A stretch of DNA of 64,000 nucleotides from Phycisphaerae bacterium (lineage in GTDB: Bacteria; Planctomycetota; Phycisphaerae; Phycisphaerales; Phycisphaeraceae): the NCBI GenBank assembly GCA_030432595.1, contig JAUIGU010000001.1, positions 124,001 through 188,000 of the forward strand, in the 5' to 3' direction. Each line of letters starts with the position of its first letter. The stretch's first letter is position 1. The notes below the pieces were generated by a model, which had not been told where the DNA came from, ran no database searches, and worked only from the letters and a program-made list of their open reading frames with translations. Positions 11,238 through 19,447 of this stretch are shown here, piece after piece. Position numbers and translations under genes: made by a program.

Positions 11238-12389
11238 ATGCCCGCCCCGCGCGTCCTCGTCATCCTCGGGCCCACCGCCGGCGGCAAGTCCGCGCTGGCA
11301 GTGTCGCTGTGCGAACGCCTGCCCGCGGTCACCGGCCACGCCGGCGAAGTCGTCGGCGCCGACTCCATGCAGGTCTACCGCCACCTCGACGCCGGCACCG
11401 CCAAACCCACACCCGACGAACGCCGACGCGTCCCGCACCACCTCATCGACCTCGTCGAACCCACCGAGCGCTTCACCGTCCGCGACTGGCTCGACCACGC
11501 CGACGCCGCCATCGCCGACATCCAGCGGCGCGGGAAACACCCCGTCGTCGTGGGCGGCACCAATCTCTACCTCAAGGCCCTACTCGAAGGCCTGATGGAA
11601 GGCCCCGACCATGACGCCGACTTCCGTGCGACCCTCGCCGATTTCACGCCCCCGCAACTGCACGAAAAACTCAAAGCCGTCGACCCCACCGGTGCCGAGC
11701 GCATCCAACCCAACGACCGGCAACGGCTGACCCGCGCCTTGGAAGTGTTCCACCTCACGGGCCGGCCGATCTCGGAACTGCAAACGCAGTGGACCGATGG
11801 CGGATGGCGGATGGCGGATGGCGGATGGGCGGAACGCAACGCAGGCATAAAAGAAACGTCCGACACGCCGGAAGACGCATCAACGCCTTCACGCTCTAAA
11901 CCCCCTTTCCTACATCCGCCATCCGCCATCCACCATCCGCCATCGCCCGGCTACCGCCACGACCCCGTCCTCATCGGCCTGCGCTGGCCCGTCGAAGCCA
12001 TCAACCCGCGCATCAACCTCCGCGTCAAGGCGATGTTCACCCCCGGAAGCGTCGAGCCCGAACTCGCGGAGGCGGTGTGCATCGGCGGCGAGTCACTGCC
12101 CGACGAAGTATGCCGCCTCGACGACGCCGGCTTGCTCGGCCCCCAGGCACGCGAAGCGCTCGGCTACAAACAAACGCTCGCCGCCCTCCGCCCCGAGAAA
12201 CACCCCGACCTCGCCGACGCCCGGATCCGAAGCCTCGACGACGCGATGGAGCGCACCAAGGTCCTCACCCGCCGCTTCGCCAAGCAGCAACGCACCTGGC
12301 TGAAGCGCTTCCGCGGCGTGCACTGGATCGACATGCCCTGCGACGACCCGGCCGCGCAGGCGTTGACGCTCGCCGCTTCGACACCGTGA
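11238..12389 (+). CDS. miaA: tRNA dimethylallyltransferase with in-frame palindromic insertion
   Basis: Transfers a dimethylallyl group to the N6 of A37 in tRNAs that read UNN codons. Family motifs are present: P-loop LGPTAGGKSALA near the N-terminus, GADSMQVYRHLDAGTAKP, HHLIDL, VVVGGTNLYLKALLEG, RALEVFHLTGRPISEL and, near the end, REALGYKQ and RRFAKQQRTWLKRF. The product is 383 aa, whereas typical bacterial MiaA is about 300-320. The excess is mostly residues 187-236, encoded by an inverted repeat of GGATGGC words (11796-11945, 150 bases, in frame) between ISELQTQW and YRHDPVLIGL. ATG at 11238 places the P-loop correctly and has TACACT 6 bases upstream. Confidence 0.93.
   Translation: MPAPRVLVILGPTAGGKSALAVSLCERLPAVTGHAGEVVGADSMQVYRHLDAGTAKPTPDERRRVPHHLIDLVEPTERFTVRDWLDHADAAIADIQRRGKHPVVVGGTNLYLKALLEGLMEGPDHDADFRATLADFTPPQLHEKLKAVDPTGAERIQPNDRQRLTRALEVFHLTGRPISELQTQWTDGGWRMADGGWAERNAGIKETSDTPEDASTPSRSKPPFLHPPSAIHHPPSPGYRHDPVLIGLRWPVEAINPRINLRVKAMFTPGSVEPELAEAVCIGGESLPDEVCRLDDAGLLGPQAREALGYKQTLAALRPEKHPDLADARIRSLDDAMERTKVLTRRFAKQQRTWLKRFRGVHWIDMPCDDPAAQALTLAASTP
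11796..11945. repeat. In-frame inverted repeat of GGATGGC words inside miaA
   Basis: The left arm 11796-11832 repeats GATGGCG and the right arm 11914-11945 repeats CATCCGC, enclosing an 81-base unique loop. The total of 150 bases keeps the reading frame and adds about 50 residues. The same arms occur at 40240-40388 and a single arm at 62654-62690. Confidence 0.85.
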
Positions 12390-12470
12390 GCGCCCGCGCC
12401 TAAAGTTGGTACAACAAGTTTGTGCCGCTCCGGCTCCGAATCTCTCGTCCCCCGTCCCCGAAAGGCCCCC

Positions 12471-13319
12471 ATGACCGCCGCCGCCCCGCCGCCCCTCGAC
12501 TCCCTCGACGCCGCCATCACCCTCCCCAACGGCGTCGACATGCCGATGCTCGGTTTCGGCACCTGGCAACTCAAGGACCCGGACGTCTGCGTCCCCGCCG
12601 TCCGCGCCGCGCTCGACGCCGGCTACAAACACCTCGACACCGCACTCATCTACGGCAACGAGACCTCCGTCGGCAAGGCCGTCAAAGAACACGGCCGCCG
12701 CGACGAACTCTTCATCACCACCAAGCTCTGGAACGAGCACCACGCCTACGACGACGCCCTCAAGGGCTGCGACGAGTCCCTCAAAAACCTCGGCGTCGAC
12801 CATGTCGACCTCTACCTCATGCACTGGCCCTGCGGCATGGACTTCTTGGACGCCTGGCGCGCGATGGAAAAGTGCCTCGAACAGGGCAAGACCCGCGCGA
12901 TCGGCTGCTCCAACTTCCTCGTCCCGCACTTCCAGAAGCTTCTCGACGAGGCCGACGTCAAACCCGTCGTCAACCAGTTCGAGTTCCACGCCTGGCTGCA
13001 GCAGCCCGAGCTACTCAAGTACCACGACGACCACGGCATCGTCGGCGAGGCGTGGTCGCCCCTCATGCGCGGCCACTACAACGACATCCCCGAAATCGGC
13101 GACATCGCCGAGGCGCACGGCAAGAGCCGGGTCCAGGTCCTCCTGCGCTGGGTGCTCCAGCGCGGCCTGGTCACCATCCCGCGCAGCAGCAAGCCCGACC
13201 ACATCCGCGCCAACGCCGAGGTGTTCGACTTCGCACTCACCGACGACCAGATGAACACCCTCAACGGCCTGGACCAGAACAAACGCCTCGGCGGCGACCC
13301 GATGACACTGGGGACTTGA
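12471..13319 (+). CDS. Aldo/keto reductase
   Basis: NADPH-dependent carbonyl reductase of the AKR superfamily (282 aa), closest in motif pattern to the 2,5-diketo-D-gluconic acid reductase-like group. The catalytic tetrad is complete: HLDTA (D56), LIYGNE (Y61), TTKLW (K85) and LMHWP (H118). Other matches are GCSNF, PVVNQFEFH and the coenzyme-binding IPRSSKPDHIRANAEVFDF. ATG at 12471 has AAAGG upstream and is followed directly by the domain. It lies 81 bases after miaA on the same strand. The natural substrate cannot be told from sequence. Confidence 0.92.
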   Translation: MTAAAPPPLDSLDAAITLPNGVDMPMLGFGTWQLKDPDVCVPAVRAALDAGYKHLDTALIYGNETSVGKAVKEHGRRDELFITTKLWNEHHAYDDALKGCDESLKNLGVDHVDLYLMHWPCGMDFLDAWRAMEKCLEQGKTRAIGCSNFLVPHFQKLLDEADVKPVVNQFEFHAWLQQPELLKYHDDHGIVGEAWSPLMRGHYNDIPEIGDIAEAHGKSRVQVLLRWVLQRGLVTIPRSSKPDHIRANAEVFDFALTDDQMNTLNGLDQNKRLGGDPMTLGT

Positions 13320-13337
13320 TTGTCCGTTTCGTAGTTT

Positions 13338-13414
13338 CGTAGGGTGGGTCAAGCGCAGCGGACCCACCATGGTTGAACAGATCGGTGGGTCCGCTTCGCT
13401 TGACCCACCCTACG
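13338..13414. repeat. Near-perfect 31-base inverted repeat, GTAGGGTGGGTC type
   Basis: Left arm 13338-13368 starts CGTAGGGTGGGTCAAGCG and right arm 13384-13414 ends CTTGACCCACCCTACG; the loop is 15 bases. It could act as a bidirectional transcription barrier after the aldo/keto reductase gene. Similar GTAGGGTGGGTC...GACCCACC elements are, from memory, scattered in many bacterial genomes. Confidence 0.85.
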
Positions 13415-13430
13415 CAAGGAATGAACACCG

Positions 13431-14690
13431 ATGCGTGCGATACGAATCCTGGCGATTCTCTCGTTGTTTGTCGTTCCGACCACCCAAGCCCAACCCGCCG
13501 ACCACGCCGCGCAGCGTGCCTCCGTCCTCGCTCTGACGCTTAACGTCCGCCCCGTCTTCTCCGGCGAACAACTCCCCGGCGTCGGGATGGCCACCGCGCC
13601 GGAAGTCGAGGCCGCCGTCGGGCCGCACACCTACCGCGTCACCTACGTCAACAACGACTATCAGGAAGTCACGACCGCCGACGCACCCGGACGCTACGCC
13701 GCGGTCGTCACCGTTACGCCTGAAAACAGCCCACCGATCACGCGGACCGTCACGCTCTTCCGCACCGCCCAGCCCGTCAACCGCCGCGACCTCGTCGAAC
13801 TCCAGGGCGTCACCCTGCCCGACGGCTACGGCTTCCCGGCCGAAACGATTGAGCAACACCAGGGCACGATCAATGACGCCGCCCGCCGACAGGTCACCCG
13901 CTGGCTGATGTACGACCCGCAAGGCGCGGAGCTGCTCGCCGCGCTGTACCACGCCCCGCAACTCGGCGAAGGGGACGACCCGCGCCAAACCCGCCACAGC
14001 GTCACCACCGCCGCCGACGCCTGGACGTTCGGATTACATAAACACCTCGGCATCGTCGAACACCGCTACCTCACTCACCTGCCCGTGGGCTACGACGACC
14101 CCGCGAACGCAGACAAGCTGTGGCCGCTGGTCGTTTTCCTCCACGGTGCCGGCGAGCGCGGGCACGAGCTCGAAAAGGTCGCATACAACGGCCCCCCCAA
14201 GCACGCCGAGAACGGCCAGAAGTTCCCGTTTGTGCTCGTCTCGCCGCAGTGCGACGCGGGGAGCTGGTGGAGCGTCGCGCAGGTCAACGACCTGGTGACC
14301 GAGGCGATGCACGCGTTCCGCATCGACCCCGACCGCGTGTACCTGACCGGTTTGAGCATGGGCGGCTACGGAAGCTGGGCCACCGCGGCCGCGCACCCCG
14401 ACCGCTTCGCCGCCGTCGCCCCGGTCTGCGGCGGCGGCAACCCCGCCGACGGCCCCGTGCTCGCGAAGCTGCCCATCTGGGCGTTCCACGGCGACGCCGA
14501 CACCGTCGTCCCCTTGTCCCAAAGCACCGCCATGGCCGACGCGATCACCGCGGTAGACGACTCATTGTTCAAGCTGACGGTGTACGAAGGCGTCGGCCAC
14601 AACTCGTGGGACAACGCGTACGAGGATGCGCGGTTGTATGAATGGATGTTGAGCAACGAGCGGGGGGAAGTGATTGCGCCGCCCAGATAG
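13431..14690 (+). CDS. Secreted esterase / predicted peptidase (alpha/beta hydrolase)
   Basis: A 419-aa exported hydrolase of the PHB-depolymerase/COG4099 type. It has a signal peptide (MRAIRILAILSLFVVPTTQA), an N-terminal domain of about 180 residues that is not recognised, and an alpha/beta hydrolase fold from about 210. The catalytic set is VYLTGLSMGGYGSW (nucleophile S309), AFHGDADTVVP (acid D355 or D357) and GVGHNSW (H390). VVFLHGAGERG supplies the oxyanion region. Likely substrates are plant or algal esters; this is inference from the family. ATG at 13431 begins the signal peptide and has AAGGA upstream. Confidence 0.88.
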   Translation: MRAIRILAILSLFVVPTTQAQPADHAAQRASVLALTLNVRPVFSGEQLPGVGMATAPEVEAAVGPHTYRVTYVNNDYQEVTTADAPGRYAAVVTVTPENSPPITRTVTLFRTAQPVNRRDLVELQGVTLPDGYGFPAETIEQHQGTINDAARRQVTRWLMYDPQGAELLAALYHAPQLGEGDDPRQTRHSVTTAADAWTFGLHKHLGIVEHRYLTHLPVGYDDPANADKLWPLVVFLHGAGERGHELEKVAYNGPPKHAENGQKFPFVLVSPQCDAGSWWSVAQVNDLVTEAMHAFRIDPDRVYLTGLSMGGYGSWATAAAHPDRFAAVAPVCGGGNPADGPVLAKLPIWAFHGDADTVVPLSQSTAMADAITAVDDSLFKLTVYEGVGHNSWDNAYEDARLYEWMLSNERGEVIAPPR

Positions 14691-14706
14691 TTTGGTTTAA
14701 TTGAGA

Positions 14707-16059
14707 TCATGCACAAAATATGCTGTGCTTTCTGTACGAGAAAACCGTAGCGATCATACCAATCAAAATCGTCAGAGTCTGTGGCTCCGGCACCAAAGAA
14801 CCTTCGTAGTTAGGCAACGCGATGTTGCCCCAGTTCTGAAGCACACGATCCAACTCTGACTGGTCAACAAGGCCGACCGGCCGATCATTAAACCATCCTG
14901 TCGGCACGCCATTACTCTCAACATCGTGCCCCCAATTCTGTAAGACCAGGTCGAGATCACCTTGCTCGACTTGCCCTGAGTCATTGAAATCACCAACGAC
15001 ATCCGACGTTAGAATTGCAATCCAACCGCGCCGATTATTCTGAGGGTCCAACCCGCTTCCAACGATAACTTTGCCGTCTTCCGAGATCCCCCAGGCGCTT
15101 CGCAACGTCCACCCGGTCAAATCTATTGCATAATCCTCGACTAAGACATCCTGAATAAACCGAACGCCATGATCAACATCCCAGATCACAGCACGGCTAT
15201 TGCTTGAACTCCGACTAAAAATAGCTCGCCCAACAACCACGGTACCATCTTCCGTCAGGTCCGTTCCGATGACACCACCCTCGAAACCAGACAGCAAAGG
15301 CAGTGAAACCATTCCCGTAGGCTCGGTCCACCTGAACCACTGCCAATAATCCGGGAACACACCTTCTCCGCCGAATCCTGCCGCGCCGAGAACCATCAAA
15401 CCGTCTGGCGTCATTCGGTTGCCGATCTGTTGAGACCCTATCGTGCCCGTCAACGGAGTTTCCCCGGAGCCCGGCCGCCATACCGAGAGACTGCTAAGCC
15501 CATCCATCGAACCCTGGATCAGTATCGATTGACCATCGGGGGTGACGGCTTGCGCAGACGCAGAATCATGCGCAGAAGGGATGATCATCATCCCCGTGTC
15601 GGTCCACATCACTGCCTCACCCTCCGACGTCCCGACTATCAGCGAACCGCCCGCGGTGGCCCCGCGTGCGCTACCACTTCCATTAGAACCAATATCGAGC
15701 CCAACGACCCCGGTCAATACCGACCAGCTCATCGCCTGCTGATTCGCGACACTCGAACTCGCAATTCCAACCACGATGGCTCCCGTAGGATCGACACCCA
15801 AGCCTTGGGTATCGACGCCACCGCCGGGCAAGTCGCCCAGCGAGACCGCCCCGTTTGTCTGAGTCCACTGAAACCCCATTCCGCCGTCACCGCCTGCGCC
15901 GACCACTACCATCCCATCTGCAGAAACGTCATACGCGGTACTCGGAGTATCCATCGCGATTGGGATAAACTCCGCTCCATACACAATTGAAACCGGACCG
16001 AACGTTAAACCACTTCCGACGATGCACCTGGCGACCCATTCCGGAGTTGCACACTTCAT
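14707..16059 (-). CDS. HAF-repeat propeller with dockerin-like repeats and PEP-CTERM
   Basis: A 450-aa exported protein. After a signal-like N-terminus it has repeats of the extracellular HAF type (AYDVSADGMVVVGAG, AQAVTPDGQSIL, DLTEDGTVVVG, GISEDGKVIVG), which probably form a beta-propeller. Two dockerin-like calcium-loop units follow (GDFNDSGQVEQGDLDLVLQN and VGLVDQSELDRVLQNWG). It ends with a PEP-CTERM signal (LVPEP, hydrophobic stretch, YRKH). The ribosome site GGAAGGAG lies 8 bases before ATG 16059. By eye the gene is clearly less GC-rich than its neighbours and uses many A/T-ending codons, which suggests recent acquisition or weak selection. Binding partner unknown. Confidence 0.88.
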   Translation of the reverse strand: MKCATPEWVARCIVGSGLTFGPVSIVYGAEFIPIAMDTPSTAYDVSADGMVVVGAGGDGGMGFQWTQTNGAVSLGDLPGGGVDTQGLGVDPTGAIVVGIASSSVANQQAMSWSVLTGVVGLDIGSNGSGSARGATAGGSLIVGTSEGEAVMWTDTGMMIIPSAHDSASAQAVTPDGQSILIQGSMDGLSSLSVWRPGSGETPLTGTIGSQQIGNRMTPDGLMVLGAAGFGGEGVFPDYWQWFRWTEPTGMVSLPLLSGFEGGVIGTDLTEDGTVVVGRAIFSRSSSNSRAVIWDVDHGVRFIQDVLVEDYAIDLTGWTLRSAWGISEDGKVIVGSGLDPQNNRRGWIAILTSDVVGDFNDSGQVEQGDLDLVLQNWGHDVESNGVPTGWFNDRPVGLVDQSELDRVLQNWGNIALPNYEGSLVPEPQTLTILIGMIATVFSYRKHSIFCA

Positions 16060-16159
16060 TTTGATTGCACTCCTTCCATTCAGCAGTCAAAAGATTCAAA
16101 AGCAACTCGGAAACTCACGTTTTCAGTGTAATGCCAGTGCCGAAAATCAGCCAGAAAAA

Positions 16160-17257
16160 TCACACGTTCTCATCCCGCACACACCGGAACCCGTTGTTGG
16201 TTGTCGACGAATCCGGCGTGTTGGCGGTGCGGGCGCCGAGGCGGTAGCGGTGGCAGTAGCTGGCGTGGCAGAGGTAGCTGCCGCCCTTCTGGACCTTGTG
16301 GGTGAAGCCGCCGTACGGTTTCGATGCATCGCCATCGCTTCCGGGGTTTCCGTCGCGGTCGGTTTCGTCGTGGGGGACGGGGCCGATCGGGTTGATGCGG
16401 GTGCGTTCGCAGTCTTCGGTGTGCCACGTGGCACTGAACCAGTCGGCGGTCCATTCCCAGACGTTGCCCAGCAGGTTGTGCAGGCCGAAGGCGTTGGGCT
16501 TGAACGCGGTGACCGGGCAGGTGCCGACAAAACCATCGGCGGCGGTGTCGTGGTCGGGGAACCTGCCCTGGAAGACGTTCATGCGGTGCCGGCCGCGCGG
16601 CTCAAGTTGATCGCCCCAGGGGAAGTTCTGGCCCGACGTGTCGGCGCGGGCGGCGTACTCCCACTCGGCTTCGGTCGGCAGGCGTTTGCCGGCCCAGTGG
16701 GCGTAGGCGCAGGCGTCGTTGAAGCTGACGTGCGTGACGGGGTGGTCGGGGCGGTCCTTGACGTTGGAGTTGACGCCGAACGGCCGGTCCCACTTCGCGC
16801 CCGGCACCGCGCGCCACCACGGCACGCCGGGTACGCTCGCGTTCTTGGCCAACTTATCCGCAAACTTTCTCGGCAGGTGCAGGTGGAAAACGAAGCTCCA
16901 CCCGAAGCGCTCGGCCTCGGTTTGGTAGCCGGTGTCTGCGATGAACGTCGCGAACTGCGCGACGGTAACGGACGTGGCGTCGATCCAGAACGGGTCAAGG
17001 GTGACTTCGCGCACGGGGCCCTCGCCGTCTTCAACGTAGGCGTGCTCGTAGTCGCTGCCCATGCGGAACGCGCCGCCGTCGAGGCGGACCATGCCGGCGG
17101 TGTCGCCGGTGTTGGCGTGGCGGGCGGGTTGCGTGACGGGGGTGAGGGGAACGATGCCGGGCACCGCCGTCGCGCGGGGCTCGTCGCGCGGGGCGGACGG
17201 GCTGCAGCAGGCCTGCGGCGCGGCGCTCGGGGCCGGATTTGGTTCACGGGTGGCCAC
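16160..17257 (-). CDS. Formylglycine-generating enzyme (sulfatase-modifying factor)
   Basis: Copper/oxygen-dependent oxidase that converts the CxPxR cysteine of type I sulfatases to formylglycine. The active-site segment GGSYLCHASYCHRYRLGAR carries both catalytic cysteines (C330 and C335 from the GTG start), and NTPDSSTTNNGFRC follows, matching the animal/actinobacterial FGE type. This separates it from other FGE-sulfatase domain proteins that lack the cysteines. The domain starts at GMVRLDGGAFRMGSD; the first 55 residues are low-complexity. I place the start at GTG 17257 because TACGAT lies 6 bases upstream. The next ATG upstream (17281) would put that box inside the gene. No sulfatase gene is adjacent. 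Confidence 0.92.
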   Translation of the reverse strand: MATREPNPAPSAAPQACCSPSAPRDEPRATAVPGIVPLTPVTQPARHANTGDTAGMVRLDGGAFRMGSDYEHAYVEDGEGPVREVTLDPFWIDATSVTVAQFATFIADTGYQTEAERFGWSFVFHLHLPRKFADKLAKNASVPGVPWWRAVPGAKWDRPFGVNSNVKDRPDHPVTHVSFNDACAYAHWAGKRLPTEAEWEYAARADTSGQNFPWGDQLEPRGRHRMNVFQGRFPDHDTAADGFVGTCPVTAFKPNAFGLHNLLGNVWEWTADWFSATWHTEDCERTRINPIGPVPHDETDRDGNPGSDGDASKPYGGFTHKVQKGGSYLCHASYCHRYRLGARTANTPDSSTTNNGFRCVRDENV

Positions 17258-17263
17258 GGGCCT

Positions 17264-17269
17264 ATCGTA
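17264..17269 (-). promoter_or_regulatory. TACGAT -10-like box 6 bases before a GTG start
   Basis: On the minus strand TACGAT is followed by AGGCCC and then GTG at 17257. There is no Shine-Dalgarno sequence. The layout matches the other putative leaderless starts in this window. Confidence 0.45.
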
Positions 17270-17318
17270 CCGCTCGCGCACACCGTGTTTTTGACCTTCA
17301 CCCCTGCGGAGAAAACGG

Positions 17319-18044
17319 ATGTCTCAACGCCTGTTCACCGGTTTGTTCACGCTCCTGTTGCTCGCTTCGTTCGGCCCGGCCGCGCTGGCCGAGGAAGACG
17401 CCAACCCCGACTTCACCCAGCCGCAGAGCGAGGCAATGAACGCGGAAGCGCCGGACGTGTTCGACGCGAAGTTCACGACGACCGCCGGCGAGTTTGTCAT
17501 CCGCACGCACCGGGAATGGGCGCCGCAGGGCGCGGACCGGTTCTACAACCTCGTGCGCAGCGGGTACTACGACCAGCAGAAGTTCTTCCGCGCGGTGACC
17601 GGCTTCGTGGTGCAGTGGGGCATCCACGGCGACCCCGCGGTGTCGGCCCAGTGGCGCGGGGCGCAGATCAAGGACGACCCGATCCGCGAGGACGTATCCA
17701 ACACGGAAGGCCGGGTGGTGTTCGCCAACGCCGGGCCGAACACGCGGACGACGCAACTCTTCATCAACCTGGGCGACAACGAATTCCTCGACGACCCCGT
17801 GCGGATGGGCGGCAGCGTCTTCGCGCCCTTCGGCGAAGTCATCGAAGGGATGGACGTGGTCAAGTCGCTGTATCAGGGCTACGGCGAAGCGCCGAGCAAG
17901 CGCCAGGGCGACATCCAGATGCGCGGCAACGCGTTTCTGGACGCGGCGTTCCCGGAGTTGGACGGGATCGAGACGGCGGAAGTCGTCGAGCCCGACGCGG
18001 ACGGTGCGGAAGAACCGGCGACGGCAGAGGTCGAGACGGAGTAA
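17319..18044 (+). CDS. Exported cyclophilin-type peptidyl-prolyl isomerase
   Basis: A 241-aa protein with a signal peptide (ending PAALAEE) and a cyclophilin domain (about 50-205) that catalyses proline isomerisation during folding of exported proteins. The usual cyclophilin blocks can be followed: FTTTAGEFVIRTHREWAPQG, RFYNLVRSGYYDQQKFFRAV, GRVVFANAGPNTRTTQLFIN and FAPFGEVIEGMDVV. The acidic C-terminus is probably disordered. ATG 17319 has GGAGA 8 bases upstream. It is divergent from the FGE gene with a 61-base gap. A terminator hairpin follows at 18075-18104. Confidence 0.92.
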   Translation: MSQRLFTGLFTLLLLASFGPAALAEEDANPDFTQPQSEAMNAEAPDVFDAKFTTTAGEFVIRTHREWAPQGADRFYNLVRSGYYDQQKFFRAVTGFVVQWGIHGDPAVSAQWRGAQIKDDPIREDVSNTEGRVVFANAGPNTRTTQLFINLGDNEFLDDPVRMGGSVFAPFGEVIEGMDVVKSLYQGYGEAPSKRQGDIQMRGNAFLDAAFPELDGIETAEVVEPDADGAEEPATAEVETE

Positions 18045-18074
18045 AAATGACCGTCGATGCTTTGATTCAACACG

Positions 18075-18104
18075 GCCCACGCTCGCAGAGCGTGGGCTTC
18101 TTTA
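18075..18104 (+). terminator. Rho-independent terminator after the cyclophilin gene
   Basis: Stem GCCCACGCTC / GAGCGTGGGC (18075-18084, 18088-18097) with a 3-base loop, followed by TTCTTTATT. It resembles the hairpins at 6781 and 41680 in its GCCCACG...CGTGGGC stem. Confidence 0.8.
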
Positions 18105-18135
18105 TTGATTGGGTTGATCGTTGGCCATATCGGCG

Positions 18136-19350
18136 TCAGCGCAGCTTCACCGTCGCCAGCGCCAGCGCCGCGAGCAGCGCGGTAACGATCCAGGCGCGCA
18201 CGACGACCTGCTGCTCGGTCCAGCCGCCCAGGTGGAAGTGGTGGTGGATCGGGGCGCAGCGGAAGATGCGCTGACCTTTAGTCAGTTTGAAGTAGCCGAC
18301 CTGGAGGATCACCGAGACGGCTTCGAGCACGAACACGCCACCGACCACGATGAGCAGGACTTCCTGCCGCGTCACCACGGCGAAATACCCCAGCAAACCG
18401 CCCAGCGGGAGCGAGCCCGTGTCGCCCATGAACACCTGCGCAGGGTGGCAGTTGAACCAGAGGAACCCGAGGCACGCCCCGACCATCGCGCCGGCCACCA
18501 CCGCGAGCTCGTCGCTGAGCGGGATGTACGGCACGAGCAGATATTTCGCGAGCACGAAGTCCTCGTGGCTGTAGCCGGCGATAACGCACAGGAGCATGAA
18601 GGCGAAGGCGACGACGGCGGTGATGCCCGACGCGAGGCCGTCCATCCCGTCGGTGAGGTTTACGGCGTTGGAAAAGCCCGTGATCATCAGCACCGCGAAC
18701 CCGACGAACAGGAACGGCCCGAGCACGATCAACGCCGGGCTGGGCGCGAACACGCCGGCGGCGTCGCGCACCCACGTCTTGACCCCGGGGATGTTCAGCG
18801 CCCGGGCCATGTCGGAGAACTCGTTGGTCACGGCGAACTTCGAGATGCCGTAGCGGTAGGTGAAGATGCCCAGCAGCACGGCGACGCCGATCTGGAAGAG
18901 GAACTTCTCCCACGAGCGCAGGCCCTGCCGGCTGCCGGTCTTGCGCTGGGCGGCGGTGAGCTTGAGCCAGTCGTCGGCGAACCCGATCGCGCACAAAGCG
19001 ATCAGGCAGACCATCGCCATGTTGACGTAGAAGCTGGACAGGTCGGCGAGCAGGAGCGTCGTGCCGAAGATCGCGCCGGTGATGAGGATGCCGCCCATCG
19101 TGGGGACGTTGGACTTGTGCCGGGTGAGCTCGTTGAGCGCCTGGTGGTGGAACTCGGGCTGGTCGCCGATCTTCTTGGTGATGAGCCAGCGGATGACGCG
19201 CGGCCCGGCGAGGACGACGATCGCGAACGCGCACAGCACGGCCATCACCGCGCGGAACTCGACCCAGCGGAACACGAGCAGGGCGCGGGTGATGGCCGAG
19301 CCGGCGAGCAGATCACGGACCCACGGGATGTCGAGGAGGTGGTAGAGCAG
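18136..19350 (-). CDS. mraY: Phospho-N-acetylmuramoyl-pentapeptide transferase, unusual start
   Basis: Integral membrane enzyme that attaches UDP-MurNAc-pentapeptide to undecaprenyl phosphate to make lipid I. About ten membrane segments and the family motifs are present: GFADDWLK, NAVNLTDGMDGLA, VFMGDTGSL and the conserved APIHHHFHLGGW. The first ATG/GTG/TTG in frame is GTG at 19275 (VFRWVEFRAVMA). However, 25 codons upstream of it still read like the normal MraY N-terminus (LLYHLLDIPWVRDLLAG...). These run back to a CTG at 19350, two codons after an in-frame TGA. I therefore extend the gene to CTG 19350; GTG 19275 is the alternative. A G-rich repeat arm abuts this point. Last gene of murE-murF-mraY. 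Confidence 0.9.
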   Translation of the reverse strand: MLYHLLDIPWVRDLLAGSAITRALLVFRWVEFRAVMAVLCAFAIVVLAGPRVIRWLITKKIGDQPEFHHQALNELTRHKSNVPTMGGILITGAIFGTTLLLADLSSFYVNMAMVCLIALCAIGFADDWLKLTAAQRKTGSRQGLRSWEKFLFQIGVAVLLGIFTYRYGISKFAVTNEFSDMARALNIPGVKTWVRDAAGVFAPSPALIVLGPFLFVGFAVLMITGFSNAVNLTDGMDGLASGITAVVAFAFMLLCVIAGYSHEDFVLAKYLLVPYIPLSDELAVVAGAMVGACLGFLWFNCHPAQVFMGDTGSLPLGGLLGYFAVVTRQEVLLIVVGGVFVLEAVSVILQVGYFKLTKGQRIFRCAPIHHHFHLGGWTEQQVVVRAWIVTALLAALALATVKLR

Positions 19351-19447
19351 GGTTCAGGGTGCGGGGTGCAAGGATCGGGGATCAAAGAGTCAAACCACGA
19401 GCGCCTCTGCGCTTCGAGGAAGCGCCGCGATTCACCGCGGCGGCGTC
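19351..19447. repeat. Repeat patch between murF and mraY
   Basis: 19351-19380 is a single arm of GGGTTCAGGGTGCGGGG-type sequence like those at 38050 and 39253. 19401-19447 is a diverged REP unit (GAAGCGCCGCG-ATTCAC-CGCGGCG) related to the elements flanking the RAYT gene at 55.2 kb. The murF stop codon lies inside it. Confidence 0.6.

Noticed and set aside
11796-11945. CRISPR-like array from the GGATGGC units
   Set aside because: Units are 7 bases, tandem without spacers, and the opposite arm is their complement; no cas genes are present.
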